Shown: positions 26,446 through 35,496, numbered from the stretch's first letter. The stretch is 64,000 bases of DNA from SHVO01 sp041919675 (GCA_041919675.1 JAYRTJ010000005.1:1-64000), one strand, 5' to 3'. Program-made: numbers and translations. The notes: generated from the letters alone by a model not told the origin.

Positions 26446-26535
26446 GGAAGGGTGGCCGAGCGGTTTAAGGCACCAGTCTTGAAAACTGGCGTGCTCGCAA
26501 GGGCACCGTGGGTTCGAATCCCACCCCTTCCGCCA
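26446..26535 (+). tRNA. tRNA-Ser (anticodon UGA)
   Basis: A 90-base type II tRNA with a long variable arm. The acceptor stem pairs GGAAGGG (26446-26452) with CCCTTCC (26525-26531), followed by discriminator G and an encoded CCA. The anticodon arm is CCAGT-CTTGAAA-ACTGG, giving anticodon TGA. The T arm is GTGGG-TTCGAAT-CCCAC. It reads UCN serine codons. Confidence 0.97.
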
Positions 26536-26643
26536 TCAATCGACGTCTCGCCGCACAAAAACCGTCACCGGAGTCACAAAAGCCCACTTGACCCCATGGC
26601 AACCGCGGGGAACGTTCTTATTCGCATAACTGGGGAGGAATTC

Positions 26644-27741
26644 ATGACACGGACCTACGGACTTTTTGGCGTTTCGCTGACGGCGCTGTTTATCGCCGCC
26701 GCGCCGGCCATGGCGCAGGAAAAAGGCGGACTGGACCTGACCGGTCCTTATGACGTCGTGGTCGGCTGGTTCAAGCCGGGCATCGAAGGCTGGAACCAGC
26801 GCGTGGTTTCCGTGAACGCCGAAGATCCGAACCGCGTGTTTGTCGGCGCCGTCGACCGCAACGACACCCGCGAAGGTCACCCGATGCTGACCGCCGACGG
26901 CAAGCTCATGAAGGAAAAGACAAAGGTCGTCCGCGACAACAACTTTTTCGACAAGGGCGACGTCAACAATCTGCTGGTCCTGAACGCCGACGGCAAGGTC
27001 ATCGAGAACTGGTCGCAGTGGAACAGCGAAATCTCCATCGCGCACCACATCATCATCGACCCGTACGATCCCGCCCACCCGGTTTGGGTGGTGGACCGTT
27101 TCAATCACCGGCTCCTGAAGTTCAGCAACGACGGCAAACAACTGCTGCTCAAAGTCGGCGAAAAAGCCGTCCCGGGAAACGACGAAGGCCACTTCCACGA
27201 TCCGGCCAGCCTCGCGATCATGCCCGACGGCACCTTCTATGTCGCGGACGGTTATACGAACTCGCGCGTCGTCAAGTTCGACAAGAACGGCAAGTACGTC
27301 ATGTCGTGGGGCACGAAGGGCACGGGTCCCAGCCAGTTCAGCCTGGTGCATTCGGTTGCCGTGGATGCGGACCGCGTCTACGTGGCCGACCGCAACAACG
27401 ACCGCATCCAGATCTTCGATCACAGCGGCAAGTTCCTCGATCAGTGGCCGGGCACCGCGCGCGTGACGCGCGTCATCACCACCGACGACAAACGCGTGTG
27501 CGTTTCAGCGACCACCTACGGCCGGTTCGCCTGTTACGACCTCGCCGGCAAGCTGGTCGGCCAATGGGGCACGCTCGGCGACGAACCGGGCGTGAGCGAT
27601 AACGCGCACCAGATCGACGTCGACAATGCCGGCAACTTCTATGTCGCGGACGCCAACAACAACCGCGTGCAGAAATTCGTGCCGAAGAAAAATGCCGACA
27701 AGAAGCTTCTCATCGGCAAGGAACTCGTGCTGAAGAAATAA
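26644..27741 (+). CDS. Exported NHL-repeat beta-propeller protein
   Basis: A 365-residue protein with a signal peptide (cleavage after AMA, ~24) and several NHL-type repeats. Recurrent blocks are HPVWVVDRFNHRLLKFSNDGK, GTFYVADGYTNSRVVKFDKNGKYV, DRVYVADRNNDRIQIFDHSGKFL and GNFYVADANNNRVQKFVPKK. It should form a six-bladed propeller in the periplasm. Some relatives resemble the lyase part of peptidyl-glycine alpha-amidating enzymes, but most are uncharacterised. The start at 26644 has a strong GGGGAGGAA four bases upstream. It is followed by an intrinsic terminator. Confidence 0.88.
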   Translation: MTRTYGLFGVSLTALFIAAAPAMAQEKGGLDLTGPYDVVVGWFKPGIEGWNQRVVSVNAEDPNRVFVGAVDRNDTREGHPMLTADGKLMKEKTKVVRDNNFFDKGDVNNLLVLNADGKVIENWSQWNSEISIAHHIIIDPYDPAHPVWVVDRFNHRLLKFSNDGKQLLLKVGEKAVPGNDEGHFHDPASLAIMPDGTFYVADGYTNSRVVKFDKNGKYVMSWGTKGTGPSQFSLVHSVAVDADRVYVADRNNDRIQIFDHSGKFLDQWPGTARVTRVITTDDKRVCVSATTYGRFACYDLAGKLVGQWGTLGDEPGVSDNAHQIDVDNAGNFYVADANNNRVQKFVPKKNADKKLLIGKELVLKK

Positions 27742-27768
27742 TCGGCGCGAACGCGGCTGAAAAATGAA

Positions 27769-27798
27769 ACGGAGGCGGCCTCAACCGCCTCCGTTTTT
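27769..27798. terminator. Bidirectional intrinsic terminator
   Basis: A 10-bp perfect stem (ACGGAGGCGG with CCGCCTCCGT) around a 6-base loop, followed by TTTT on the plus strand. Read in reverse it is followed by TTCATTTTT. It can end both the NHL-repeat gene (+) and the convergent serine hydrolase gene (-). Confidence 0.9.
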
Positions 27799-27809
27799 AT
27801 TCGGCTGTC

Positions 27810-28868
27810 TTACTTGCGCACGCCGTCGAAATAATCGACGACGCTGCGGGCCACCTCGCCCATCATGTCCTCGGTATCGGCGCGCGGGCCCGTCATGTTC
27901 ATGTTGTAGAACGAGATGACGATGGGTCCCGACTTCGCGTAGATGACGCCGACGTCATTGGTCACGCCCGTGGTTTCACCGGTCTTGTGGCCGACGGGCA
28001 CCGTCAGATAGTGCGGGATCTTCATGGTGCCGGCCTGCTGGGCCCGCAACATGCGGCGCATCTCGTCGCAGCTTTCGGGCTTGGCGACGGTGCACTTTTC
28101 AACGCTCTCGACCAACCGGCCCATTTCGCGCGGGCTGGCGGCGCCGAACCAACGGCTTTCGTTGTTCGGATCGCTCGGCGCCGGCGAACGGTTGGAGCTC
28201 AGCGCCCTCACCTCGTCGATCAGCGCCTTGCGCTGATCCGAGAACACCGGCATGCGGCGCACGGTTGTATCCGCGCAGCACAGCGCGAACACGTCTTCCA
28301 TGGAGAGGCTTGCGTATTTCGGGTCCATCGCGGCGTAGATAAGCCGGAAATATTCCCCGGTCGTATGCGTCTGATTGAGCACCCGGTAGTCCGCATCCTT
28401 CAGCCATGCGTTCACGCGGTCCTTGCCGCCGACCTTGGCGATCATAAGATCGGTCGCGGTGTTGTCGCTGGTGATCACCATTTCGGTGATCAGGTCACGG
28501 ACGGTTGGACGCAAACCCAGGTCCTTGTAGCGGTAGATGCCCGAGCCGCCGCGCAGGACCGCCGGCGTCAGCTCAACGCGCTCGTCCAGCTTCAGCTTGC
28601 CGGCGTCGGCCATTTGAAAGGCGATGACCATGGTCGCCAGTTTGATCGTCGATGCGCTTTCGAAGTGCTCATCGGCCTTCACCATGCCTTCTTCGCCGCT
28701 CGGAAGATGCTTGATGTAAATGCCCGATTTGGCCGGCATGCGCGCGAGTTGCGCTTCCAACAGGCGCGTCAGCGCGCCCGGGCTATCGGCCGCCTGGGCA
28801 AAACCGGACAGAGCAAAACACGACGCCAGCGCCGCGGCGCAGGTCCGCGCGTAAGTCTTCAAGCCCAT
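27810..28868 (-). CDS. Exported beta-lactamase-fold serine hydrolase (class A-like)
   Basis: A 352-residue periplasmic protein with a signal peptide (cleavage after AQA, ~26). It has S73-T-I-K76 (SxxK), SDN at 134-136 (ITSDNTATDLMI) and a KTG box (VGHKTGETTGVTNDVG). I see no ExxLN motif after SDN, where class A enzymes carry the deacylating Glu166, so true beta-lactamase activity is doubtful. A penicillin-binding-like peptidase or esterase role is possible. I chose the ATG ending at 28868, since GGGGGAGGG lies five bases upstream; an in-frame codon at 28910 would add 14 residues before the signal peptide. Confidence 0.82.
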   Translation of the reverse strand: MGLKTYARTCAAALASCFALSGFAQAADSPGALTRLLEAQLARMPAKSGIYIKHLPSGEEGMVKADEHFESASTIKLATMVIAFQMADAGKLKLDERVELTPAVLRGGSGIYRYKDLGLRPTVRDLITEMVITSDNTATDLMIAKVGGKDRVNAWLKDADYRVLNQTHTTGEYFRLIYAAMDPKYASLSMEDVFALCCADTTVRRMPVFSDQRKALIDEVRALSSNRSPAPSDPNNESRWFGAASPREMGRLVESVEKCTVAKPESCDEMRRMLRAQQAGTMKIPHYLTVPVGHKTGETTGVTNDVGVIYAKSGPIVISFYNMNMTGPRADTEDMMGEVARSVVDYFDGVRK

Positions 28869-28956
28869 GCGAGCCCTCCCCCTTCGGTTCCCAAAAGCCG
28901 ATGCTAACACAGCCCCTTCTCAACAGAGCAACGGCAGGGCGGTTTCCGCCAAGGGG

Positions 28957-28991
28957 AAAAGAAACGGGCGCCGGAAGGGCTCCGGCGCCCG
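28957..28991 (-). terminator. Intrinsic terminator after the first DUF1552 gene
   Basis: On the minus strand a 10-bp perfect stem (CGGGCGCCGG with CCGGCGCCCG) and a 7-base loop are followed by TTTCTTTT. It lies 28 bases after the stop of the 29019-30356 gene and separates the DUF1552 locus from the serine hydrolase gene. Confidence 0.85.
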
Positions 28992-29018
28992 CCTCCGGTC
29001 TCGGAAAGGAATCCGGCC

Positions 29019-30356
29019 TTAGGCCATGATTTCGCTGACTTCCTTGCTGGTCTGGTTGCTCTTCGTGCCCCATTGCGGCGTGTTCACGCCCATCAGGCGC
29101 AGGCCGGTGTAGCCGATACGGCAGCCGGTATCGCCCTTGAGATCGAAGTGATAGCCGTTCTTCACCTTGCCGCCGCAGCCGCCGGCGGTCATCAGCGGCA
29201 TGCCGTCCAGCGAGTGGACGCGCGCATAACCGTGATCGGTGGTGGCGTAGATGAACACGTTGTCGAGCAGCGTGCCGTCGCCTTCCTGGACTTTCGTGAA
29301 GGCGTCGACGTAGTAGGCCCAGGCGGCCATGAGTTTGCGGGTGAAGCCCGAGACTTCCTTCTGATAGCCGAGCACGTCGTCGATGCGCTCTTCGTGCGTC
29401 GCAGTATGGTGCGGCTTCTCGTAGCCGGCCTTGCTGGGATCGCCCGAGCGGGTGGTCATCGCCATGTTGAAGACTCGGGTCTGGTCGCAGGCCACGGCCA
29501 TGACCATGATATCCGTCATCATCTTATGGCGGGCGGTGATGACTTCGATTTCCTTGCCCGGCGGCGGTTCGTTCTTCAGTTCGGCCGGCCGCTTGCACGA
29601 GGCAATCGGTTCCGGCTTGGTGAGTTGCTGCTCGAACTGGCGCTCGAGGTGACGCAGGCCCGTGAAATACTGATCGAGGCGCGCGCGGTCTTCGGCGCCG
29701 ATCTTGGCGTTCAGCACTTTCACTTCGTCCATGACGCTCGAGAGCACGCTCTTGCGCACCATGATCTTCGGGTTCGGCTTGAATTCCGGCGCGTTGGGGT
29801 CCTGGAAATCCGGTCCAAAGATGCGGGTGTAGAACGCGAGCGGCGAGATTTCCGGCTGGTTCGGCGTGTTTTGGTTTTCGTAGGACAGGGTCGAACCGGT
29901 TTCGCCGGTGCCCGTCGCGGTGAGCATCTTGAAGCGCGTGGTGCGGCCGATCTGGTTGGCGACCGTCACGTCGAGCGATTCACCGGGGATGTGGCCGCCG
30001 TCTTTCGGCGCGCTGCCGGTGCGCAGGATGACCCAGCCCGAGTAGTGGCAAAGGTTTTCGTAGTTGTCACGGAACGCGGTCGTGTTCGTGAACAGGTTCA
30101 TGTGCTTCTGGATGGGCTTCCACGAAGCGATTTCTTCCGGGAGTTCGTAATCGAGTCCGGTCTTCTTGGGCACAAAGACATTGGTCTGCATGCCAAGGCC
30201 CCAGTGCCAGGTCCCGAAGCGGACCGGCATCGGCTTACCGTCGGCCAGCGCCGTAGCGTTGCCATTGAGGAACACATTCAGGAGCGGCAAGCCAACCGTG
30301 ACCGCGCCGCCGCCCAGCATGCCGCGCAGGACGCGACGTCTCTCCATACCGCTCAT
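29019..30356 (-). CDS. DUF1552 domain protein, Tat-exported (paralogue 1)
   Basis: A 445-residue protein with a twin-arginine signal (MERRRVLRGML then a hydrophobic stretch, residues ~4-40). The DUF1552 domain fills the rest: FGTWHWGLGM (~47-56), SYENQNTPNQPEISPLAFY (~170-188), RARLDQYFTGLRHLERQ (~240-256), and near the end IYATTDHGYARVHSLDGMPLMTAGGCGGKVKNG. DUF1552 is related to the DUF1501/alkaline-phosphatase-like proteins and often accompanies DUF1592-type genes in planctomycetes and myxobacteria; its activity is unknown. Tat export suggests folding, perhaps with a cofactor, in the cytoplasm. A paralogue lies at 39563-40900 with a matching leader. Confidence 0.88.
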   Translation of the reverse strand: MSGMERRRVLRGMLGGGAVTVGLPLLNVFLNGNATALADGKPMPVRFGTWHWGLGMQTNVFVPKKTGLDYELPEEIASWKPIQKHMNLFTNTTAFRDNYENLCHYSGWVILRTGSAPKDGGHIPGESLDVTVANQIGRTTRFKMLTATGTGETGSTLSYENQNTPNQPEISPLAFYTRIFGPDFQDPNAPEFKPNPKIMVRKSVLSSVMDEVKVLNAKIGAEDRARLDQYFTGLRHLERQFEQQLTKPEPIASCKRPAELKNEPPPGKEIEVITARHKMMTDIMVMAVACDQTRVFNMAMTTRSGDPSKAGYEKPHHTATHEERIDDVLGYQKEVSGFTRKLMAAWAYYVDAFTKVQEGDGTLLDNVFIYATTDHGYARVHSLDGMPLMTAGGCGGKVKNGYHFDLKGDTGCRIGYTGLRLMGVNTPQWGTKSNQTSKEVSEIMA

Positions 30357-30384
30357 CTCAAAACCCTCCCGGTTCGTTGACTTT

Positions 30385-30417
30385 GACTTGGCTCTAACTT
30401 GGCTCTGACTTGGCTCT
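30385..30417 (-). repeat. Three 11-base tandem repeats in the DUF1552-1 leader
   Basis: Three successive 11-base units read GACTTGGCTCT, AACTTGGCTCT, GACTTGGCTCT on the plus strand (30385-30395, 30396-30406, 30407-30417). A decayed copy follows to ~30437. They lie 29 bases upstream of the start codon of the DUF1552 gene. The 236-base region 30357-30592 otherwise holds no gene. Confidence 0.8.
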
Positions 30418-30470
30418 CCTCGGCTCTACTCGGACTTGGCGCGACGCGCCTCTGCGCAGCAATGAACGCA

Positions 30471-30482
30471 CGCCTCCCAGCG
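30471..30482 (-). promoter_or_regulatory. Recurrent intergenic motif, copy 1
   Basis: CGCCTCCCAGCG (plus strand) lies 115 bases upstream of the first DUF1552 start codon. The same core occurs at 35497 and 35612, upstream of the TonB receptor gene. It is a candidate regulator site or part of a shared leader. Confidence 0.35.
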
Positions 30483-30592
30483 CCGCGGTCATCAGCTCGG
30501 GTCAGACTAGGCCAGAACGCCCAATATACACGCGCTTTCTTAGATAATCCTTGCGATTTTGGGTAACGCGGCGCCCGCGCGCGCAAAATCCC

Positions 30593-32320
30593 TTAACGGC
30601 TGGCCTCCGCCGCCGGCGCCGCCGCGGCGGTTTTCCCCGGCGGCGTATAGGGTTCCGCAACACGCGAAAAAGCGTTCGAGAGCGCAATCGTGCGCAGAAG
30701 GTCCGGGATCCGGTGGCCTTCGGCGGTGAAGCTCTCATTCAGGTAGCCCAGAGTCGTCTGGTCGCGAACGTTGGCGCCCGTCGCATAGCTGAACATGCGC
30801 CGGACCAGGCAGGAGCTCAGCCCCGGGTGGTCGTGCAGGGCCACGCCCAGGCCGATCACGTCGGTGAATTCCTTGCCGTCCAGGCGTCCGCTGGCGTCGA
30901 TGGCCGCCCCGCCCTCGGTTTTACGGTAGCGCCCTGCCCCGTCGAAGTTCTCGAGCGCGAGGCCCATGGGGTCCGTGATCTTGTGGCACCCGGCGCAGAC
31001 CGGGTTCTCGCTGTGGAAGTTCAGGCGGTCGCGCGCCGTGCGCAGGCGCGGATCGGGGTTTTCCACCGCCGAGAAATCCACGTTCGCGGGCGGACGCGGC
31101 ACCGGCTGGCACAGCAGGAGTTCGCGCAGGGCCTTACCGCGCACCGTCGGCGAACTGCGGCCCGGATGCGAATGCACCGCGAGGAAGCTGATGTGGGTCA
31201 AAAGGCCGGCGCGCGGGCTATCGGCCGGGAATTCATACGGAACCCAGTAGGGCGGCGTCGGCAGCTGGTAGAGCGCGGCGAGCGCCGGCGACAGGAAGGT
31301 TTCCCGCGTGGTGTAGAGGTCGCGGTAATCGCGGCCCTTGGCGATCAGGAAGTTGTAGGCCGTGCGCAGCGTCTGCTCGCGCGCGTCCTGGACGGTGACA
31401 CCGGTGAAAGCCGGATAAACGTTCGGGTCCTTGGCCAGATTGTCGAAGCGGTCGAAGCCGAACATGTCGTCGAAGAAGGCGCGCATGCCGGTTTCGAGGC
31501 GCGGACTCGCAAGCATCGTCTCGACGATCCGGGCGCGGCCTTTCGGCGTCTGGATCTCGCCGCTTTCGGCGGCCTTGAGCAGCATGTCGTCCGGAGAGGC
31601 GTTCCAGAGGAAAAGGCTCAAGCGCGACGCCAGCGAATAGGCGTCGAGGCGCGATTGCCCCGGGTTGTTCGGATCGGGTTCGGACGTATCGGAAATGAAC
31701 AGCACTTCCGGTGCGATCAACATCCCCTCGAGCGCCACGCCGACACCGGCATAGAAGTCCTTGAGGCGATCTCCGGTTTCGCCGGCCTTCAACACCGCTT
31801 CATCGAGCAGTTTCTGATCCATCGGACGCCGGTAAAGCATCCGGCCCGTCGCCGCGAGGAACTTGGCGGCGCAGGCGGCGTCCGCTTTCTTTTCGTCGGC
31901 CGGCTTGCACGGAATCAAAAAATCGCGGTGCCCGGCGTCGACGACGCGCGCCGCGACGGTCGCGGCGGCGCGCTGATACTGTTCGATCTGGCCCGCCGGA
32001 AAACCGGCGGTCGCGGCGCCGACGGCCAGAAGCCCGTCCGTCCGGCGGTGCGGCGGAAACTGGGTCTCGATCTTGAAGTCTTTGCCGAACGTATGGACGA
32101 GGGTGTTGACGTATTGTTGCGAGGTGATAAGGCGGAGCAGCGCGGGCGAACCCGCGACCGCCGGTTCCTGCACGGTCTTCACCGCCGGAGCCGTCTTGGC
32201 GGTGGACGTTTCGGCGCCTGAACAACTCGCCAAACCGAGCGCGGCGGCAAGCGCGATCGCCGACGGAACCAAGGACTTACGAACCGAAGACACCAGCATT
32301 CCTCCTCCAACACGCCGCAA
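30593..32320 (-). CDS. DUF1592/DUF1588/DUF1585-type lipoprotein with one c-type haem motif
   Basis: A 575-residue protein with a lipoprotein signal (GLASC, Cys33). The domain order fits the DUF1587-1595-1592-1588-1585 family: LITSQQYVNTL at the start (~62-72), FLAATGRMLYRRP (~151-163), YSLASRLSLFLWNASPDDMLL (~230-250), GLLTHISFLAVHSHPGRSSPTVRGKALRELLLC (~370-402), then VCAGCHKITDPMGLALENFDGAGRYR (~440-465). The CAGCH box would bind one covalent haem c. The separate N-terminal cytochrome domain found in many relatives is absent. Probably a membrane-anchored periplasmic redox protein working with the DUF1552 proteins. An in-frame ATG at 32299 is an alternative start. Confidence 0.87.
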   Translation of the reverse strand: MRRVGGGMLVSSVRKSLVPSAIALAAALGLASCSGAETSTAKTAPAVKTVQEPAVAGSPALLRLITSQQYVNTLVHTFGKDFKIETQFPPHRRTDGLLAVGAATAGFPAGQIEQYQRAAATVAARVVDAGHRDFLIPCKPADEKKADAACAAKFLAATGRMLYRRPMDQKLLDEAVLKAGETGDRLKDFYAGVGVALEGMLIAPEVLFISDTSEPDPNNPGQSRLDAYSLASRLSLFLWNASPDDMLLKAAESGEIQTPKGRARIVETMLASPRLETGMRAFFDDMFGFDRFDNLAKDPNVYPAFTGVTVQDAREQTLRTAYNFLIAKGRDYRDLYTTRETFLSPALAALYQLPTPPYWVPYEFPADSPRAGLLTHISFLAVHSHPGRSSPTVRGKALRELLLCQPVPRPPANVDFSAVENPDPRLRTARDRLNFHSENPVCAGCHKITDPMGLALENFDGAGRYRKTEGGAAIDASGRLDGKEFTDVIGLGVALHDHPGLSSCLVRRMFSYATGANVRDQTTLGYLNESFTAEGHRIPDLLRTIALSNAFSRVAEPYTPPGKTAAAAPAAEASR

Positions 32321-32461
32321 GACTCATATTACTGAACCGGGTCCCCCGCGGACAGCGGAAACCGGCCAAAAATCGGCATCCTTTCCAGCAGCTTACGCGC
32401 GAGCTCCGGTTCGTTCGCGCCTTGGCGAGGGACTCTTTCCAGCCCCTCGCCGTCAGCCGCC

Positions 32462-35413
32462 TCAGTATTTGAACCGCAGTCCGGCCCGGAACGCACGCCC
32501 GAGCACGTCATACAGAAGGCTGTTCGTGCGATGCCAATATTCCGGCGAGGACGTCGCCACGACCGGCGGCTCCGTATTGAAGACGTTGGAAATGGTCAGG
32601 AACGCATCCGCGTCGGCGCCGACATCGTTCTTGTGCATGAAGCGATAGGTGATGTTGGCGTCGAACTGCCACTGGCCGGCGATGTAGTTGGAATCGAGCG
32701 TTCGCTGGAACGTCGTCGAAACCGGACAGCCGCTGGTACAGCTCTTCGCGTAATACGTCGGTCCATAGTTGCCCGAGCTGACGCCGCGGCCCGTGACGCC
32801 GACCGTGATCGGATCCAGCATATACGTGGCGTTGAGGAAGAACTTCCAGTACGGCAAGCCGCCGGTGTTGTTGCCCGCCGCGTCCTGCGGTGGGTTGAGT
32901 CCGTCGTCCGACGTGGATTCGATGGCGTGCGACGCGAGGGCGCGCAGGACCATGCTGCCGTTCCACGTATCGACCCATTCATCGAGGTTGATGTTGTACG
33001 TCGCCTCGAAATCGATGCCGCGGGTAAGGTTGAAGGCGTAGTTCGTCGGCCGCGACGTGACGAGCGTGATGACGCCGGCGGGATTGGCCGGCGTGGGCGC
33101 TTGACGCTGGATGTTCGAGCACAGCGCCGTCTGGCCGATGAAGCACAGATCGAGCGTGGTCTGCGCATTGACCTGCTGGATCGCGCCCTTGATGTCGATG
33201 GAGTAGTAGTCGACCGCCGCCGAGAAGCCCGGCAGGAAGGTCGGCTGCAGCACGACCCCGAGGCCGAGCGTATCGGCCTTTTCCGGCACGAGGTTCGGAT
33301 TGCCGACGGTCTCGGTGAGGAAGAGGCCGGCGGTTTGGCCGCCGTTGAACGGATCGCGGATCCCGCCCGCCTGGCCGCCGGTGCCCGTGGCGAAGATTTC
33401 CCCAAGATTCGGCGCGCGGATGTCGCGGGAGAGAGTCGCGCGCAGGCGGATGTCGTCGATCGGATTGTAAGTCACGCCGATCTTCCAGGTGGTGACGTAG
33501 CCCGCGGTTGAATAATCGGTCGCGCGCGCCGCGGCGTTGACGTCGAGCGCGCGCGCCCAGGCCGTATCCTTCGCCAAGGGCACGACCGTTTCGATATAGC
33601 CTTCGGTGACGCTGTATTTGCCGTTCGTCGGCAAATAATTGCCCGCGCTGAAAGGACGCGTCAGCGAGACCGGATCGTAGGCGTTCGGCCCGAAGTTGGG
33701 ATCGACGACTTTTTCTTCACGCCAGCCGCCACCGAACGCAATGGACACCGGCCCCGCCCAGAGTTCGAACGGCTCGCCGCTGGCGCTGAATTCCGCCAGC
33801 TTTTCGGTGTTGTCCTGGAGGCGGTGCGTGAAGCCCTTGAAATAATCGATGACCGCCTTGTCGTTCTTGCCCCAACCGAACGGATTATAGGGCAAGCAGC
33901 GCGGGTCGTCGTTCGCGGGATTGGTATCGGCGTTGACGCGGCACACGGTGGCGCCGTTGGCATTGCGCACCGCATCGACCGACAGCGGGAAGAGCACGTT
34001 GTTGCGCGTGGCGACGCGCAAGTTGTTTTTGGCCAGCGTGTACTGCGCAAAGACATCCCAGTTCCAAGTGTTCCCGCCGACGTCGGCCGTTCCATTGGCC
34101 CCAACGGAATAGACCCACGTACGGCGTTTGAAGTGGGACGAAAGGTTCGGGATATCGAGGTTGAACGAGCCCATCGTGAAGGAGGTAAGGCCCAGCGCCG
34201 TCATGCGCGCAAGCGTGTCGGCCGGGATGTAGGGGTTATCCGCGCGGATGGTCAAATTGCCTTGCGAGTCATCCAGTTTCGAGAGGCCGTACGTCTTGGA
34301 ATAGTGACTGATGAACTGCGTGTAGACGGTGACGTTGTCGGCCAGGTCATAACTCACGCGCCCGAAAAGGTTTTCCTGCCGGCTTCTGGTCGTCACGTTC
34401 TGCGAGAACTGAGACGTGTCGTTCAGCGGCGCCATTCCGCCGGCGATAAAGCCGCCGCCCTGCACGTCGGGATAGATGAATTGGAATGGGGCGCCTTCCT
34501 TGTTGAACGCCGTGCCCTTCAGCGGGCCCGCGGTGATGATGCCGCCCGGCGATGCGTTGATAAGGCCGGTGTGGCTGCGCAGCAGGAATTCCGGGACGCT
34601 CGTGCTTTGGCCGGGGCCCGTTCCGTAAGCCGAGTTCGGGATGATCTTCCAGGCGATCTTGTTCCAGGCGCGCGCGCTCATCGGGAACACGCCCGGGTCG
34701 TAATCCCAGGCGTAGCTTGCGATGACGTGCCCGCGGCCCGAGGCGAAAGGTGTGCCGACCGCGAGATTGGCCTTGCCGGTCCAATCGTCGCCGAAGGTCG
34801 TAATCCCGCTGGAGACTTCGCCTTTCGCGCCGGTGAACTCGGTATCGAGCACGAAGTTCACGACACCGGCCAAGGCGTCGGAGCCGTACGCGGCGGAGGC
34901 GCCGCCGGTCACCACGTCGACGCGGCTCACAAGCGTTTGCGGGAAAACGTTCGTATCGATGGCGCCGTTCAGGTCCGAAGATCCGATACGGTGGCCGTTG
35001 AGAAGCGAAAGCGTACGCGTCTCACCCAGGCTGCGAAGGTTGAAGGTGTTCTGCCCTTGGCGGCCGGAAGAGACCGAATTGCCGCCGGCGCGCGTCCCGT
35101 CGCCGGACGTGCCGAAGGCCGGCATGGTTCTGACCACGCTGAAAAGATCCGGATAACCCGACTGCTGAATCTGCTCGACGCCCAACACGGTGACCGGCGT
35201 CGGCGCTTCGTAGCCGTCGCGAACAATGCGCGATCCGGTCACGACGATTTCATCGAGGGACGCCGGCGCGGCCGGCGCGGCCGTTTGGGCCTGCGCGCTT
35301 TGGACGGCGGCGAAGCTCGCCGTCAGCATGGCGAGCGCGCTGACAGTGGTCATTGCATGCGGACGAAACCCGCTGTGGCGCTGTGCGCCTGCGGCGGCAT
35401 TGATGTTCGGCAT
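32462..35413 (-). CDS. TonB-dependent outer-membrane receptor
   Basis: A 983-residue receptor. After a signal peptide (~1-43, cleavage after AQA) comes a TonB box DEIVVTGSR (~54-62). A plug domain (~65-190) contains NTFNLRSLGETRTLSLLNGHRI and VTGGASAAYGSDALAGVVNFVLD. A beta-barrel follows, ending in the aromatic strand FRAGLRFKY typical of BamA-dependent barrels. It should import a large or scarce ligand using TonB. The ligand is unknown. Being surrounded by the exported DUF1552 and DUF1592 proteins suggests uptake of the substrate or product of that system. The 141 bases after it hold a weak hairpin (32424-32451) without a T-run. Confidence 0.94.
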   Translation of the reverse strand: MPNINAAAGAQRHSGFRPHAMTTVSALAMLTASFAAVQSAQAQTAAPAAPASLDEIVVTGSRIVRDGYEAPTPVTVLGVEQIQQSGYPDLFSVVRTMPAFGTSGDGTRAGGNSVSSGRQGQNTFNLRSLGETRTLSLLNGHRIGSSDLNGAIDTNVFPQTLVSRVDVVTGGASAAYGSDALAGVVNFVLDTEFTGAKGEVSSGITTFGDDWTGKANLAVGTPFASGRGHVIASYAWDYDPGVFPMSARAWNKIAWKIIPNSAYGTGPGQSTSVPEFLLRSHTGLINASPGGIITAGPLKGTAFNKEGAPFQFIYPDVQGGGFIAGGMAPLNDTSQFSQNVTTRSRQENLFGRVSYDLADNVTVYTQFISHYSKTYGLSKLDDSQGNLTIRADNPYIPADTLARMTALGLTSFTMGSFNLDIPNLSSHFKRRTWVYSVGANGTADVGGNTWNWDVFAQYTLAKNNLRVATRNNVLFPLSVDAVRNANGATVCRVNADTNPANDDPRCLPYNPFGWGKNDKAVIDYFKGFTHRLQDNTEKLAEFSASGEPFELWAGPVSIAFGGGWREEKVVDPNFGPNAYDPVSLTRPFSAGNYLPTNGKYSVTEGYIETVVPLAKDTAWARALDVNAAARATDYSTAGYVTTWKIGVTYNPIDDIRLRATLSRDIRAPNLGEIFATGTGGQAGGIRDPFNGGQTAGLFLTETVGNPNLVPEKADTLGLGVVLQPTFLPGFSAAVDYYSIDIKGAIQQVNAQTTLDLCFIGQTALCSNIQRQAPTPANPAGVITLVTSRPTNYAFNLTRGIDFEATYNINLDEWVDTWNGSMVLRALASHAIESTSDDGLNPPQDAAGNNTGGLPYWKFFLNATYMLDPITVGVTGRGVSSGNYGPTYYAKSCTSGCPVSTTFQRTLDSNYIAGQWQFDANITYRFMHKNDVGADADAFLTISNVFNTEPPVVATSSPEYWHRTNSLLYDVLGRAFRAGLRFKY

Positions 35414-35496
35414 AGATGCTCCCCCTAGGTGAATAAGGATTGAAAGATCAACAAGATGGCGGCAGCGAACCTCGCGTTCGGCCCGGCGCCGGTCAT

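Noticed and set aside
29073..30380. Open plus-strand frame of 435 codons
   Set aside because: Antisense to the DUF1552-1 gene; a matching shadow exists opposite DUF1552-2, as expected from paralogues.
30385..30437. Possible CRISPR-like repeats
   Set aside because: Units are 11 bases, directly adjacent and without spacers; no cas genes are in the window.
33824..35428. Open plus-strand frame of 534 codons
   Set aside because: Antisense to the TonB receptor, whose plug and terminal strand are unmistakable.
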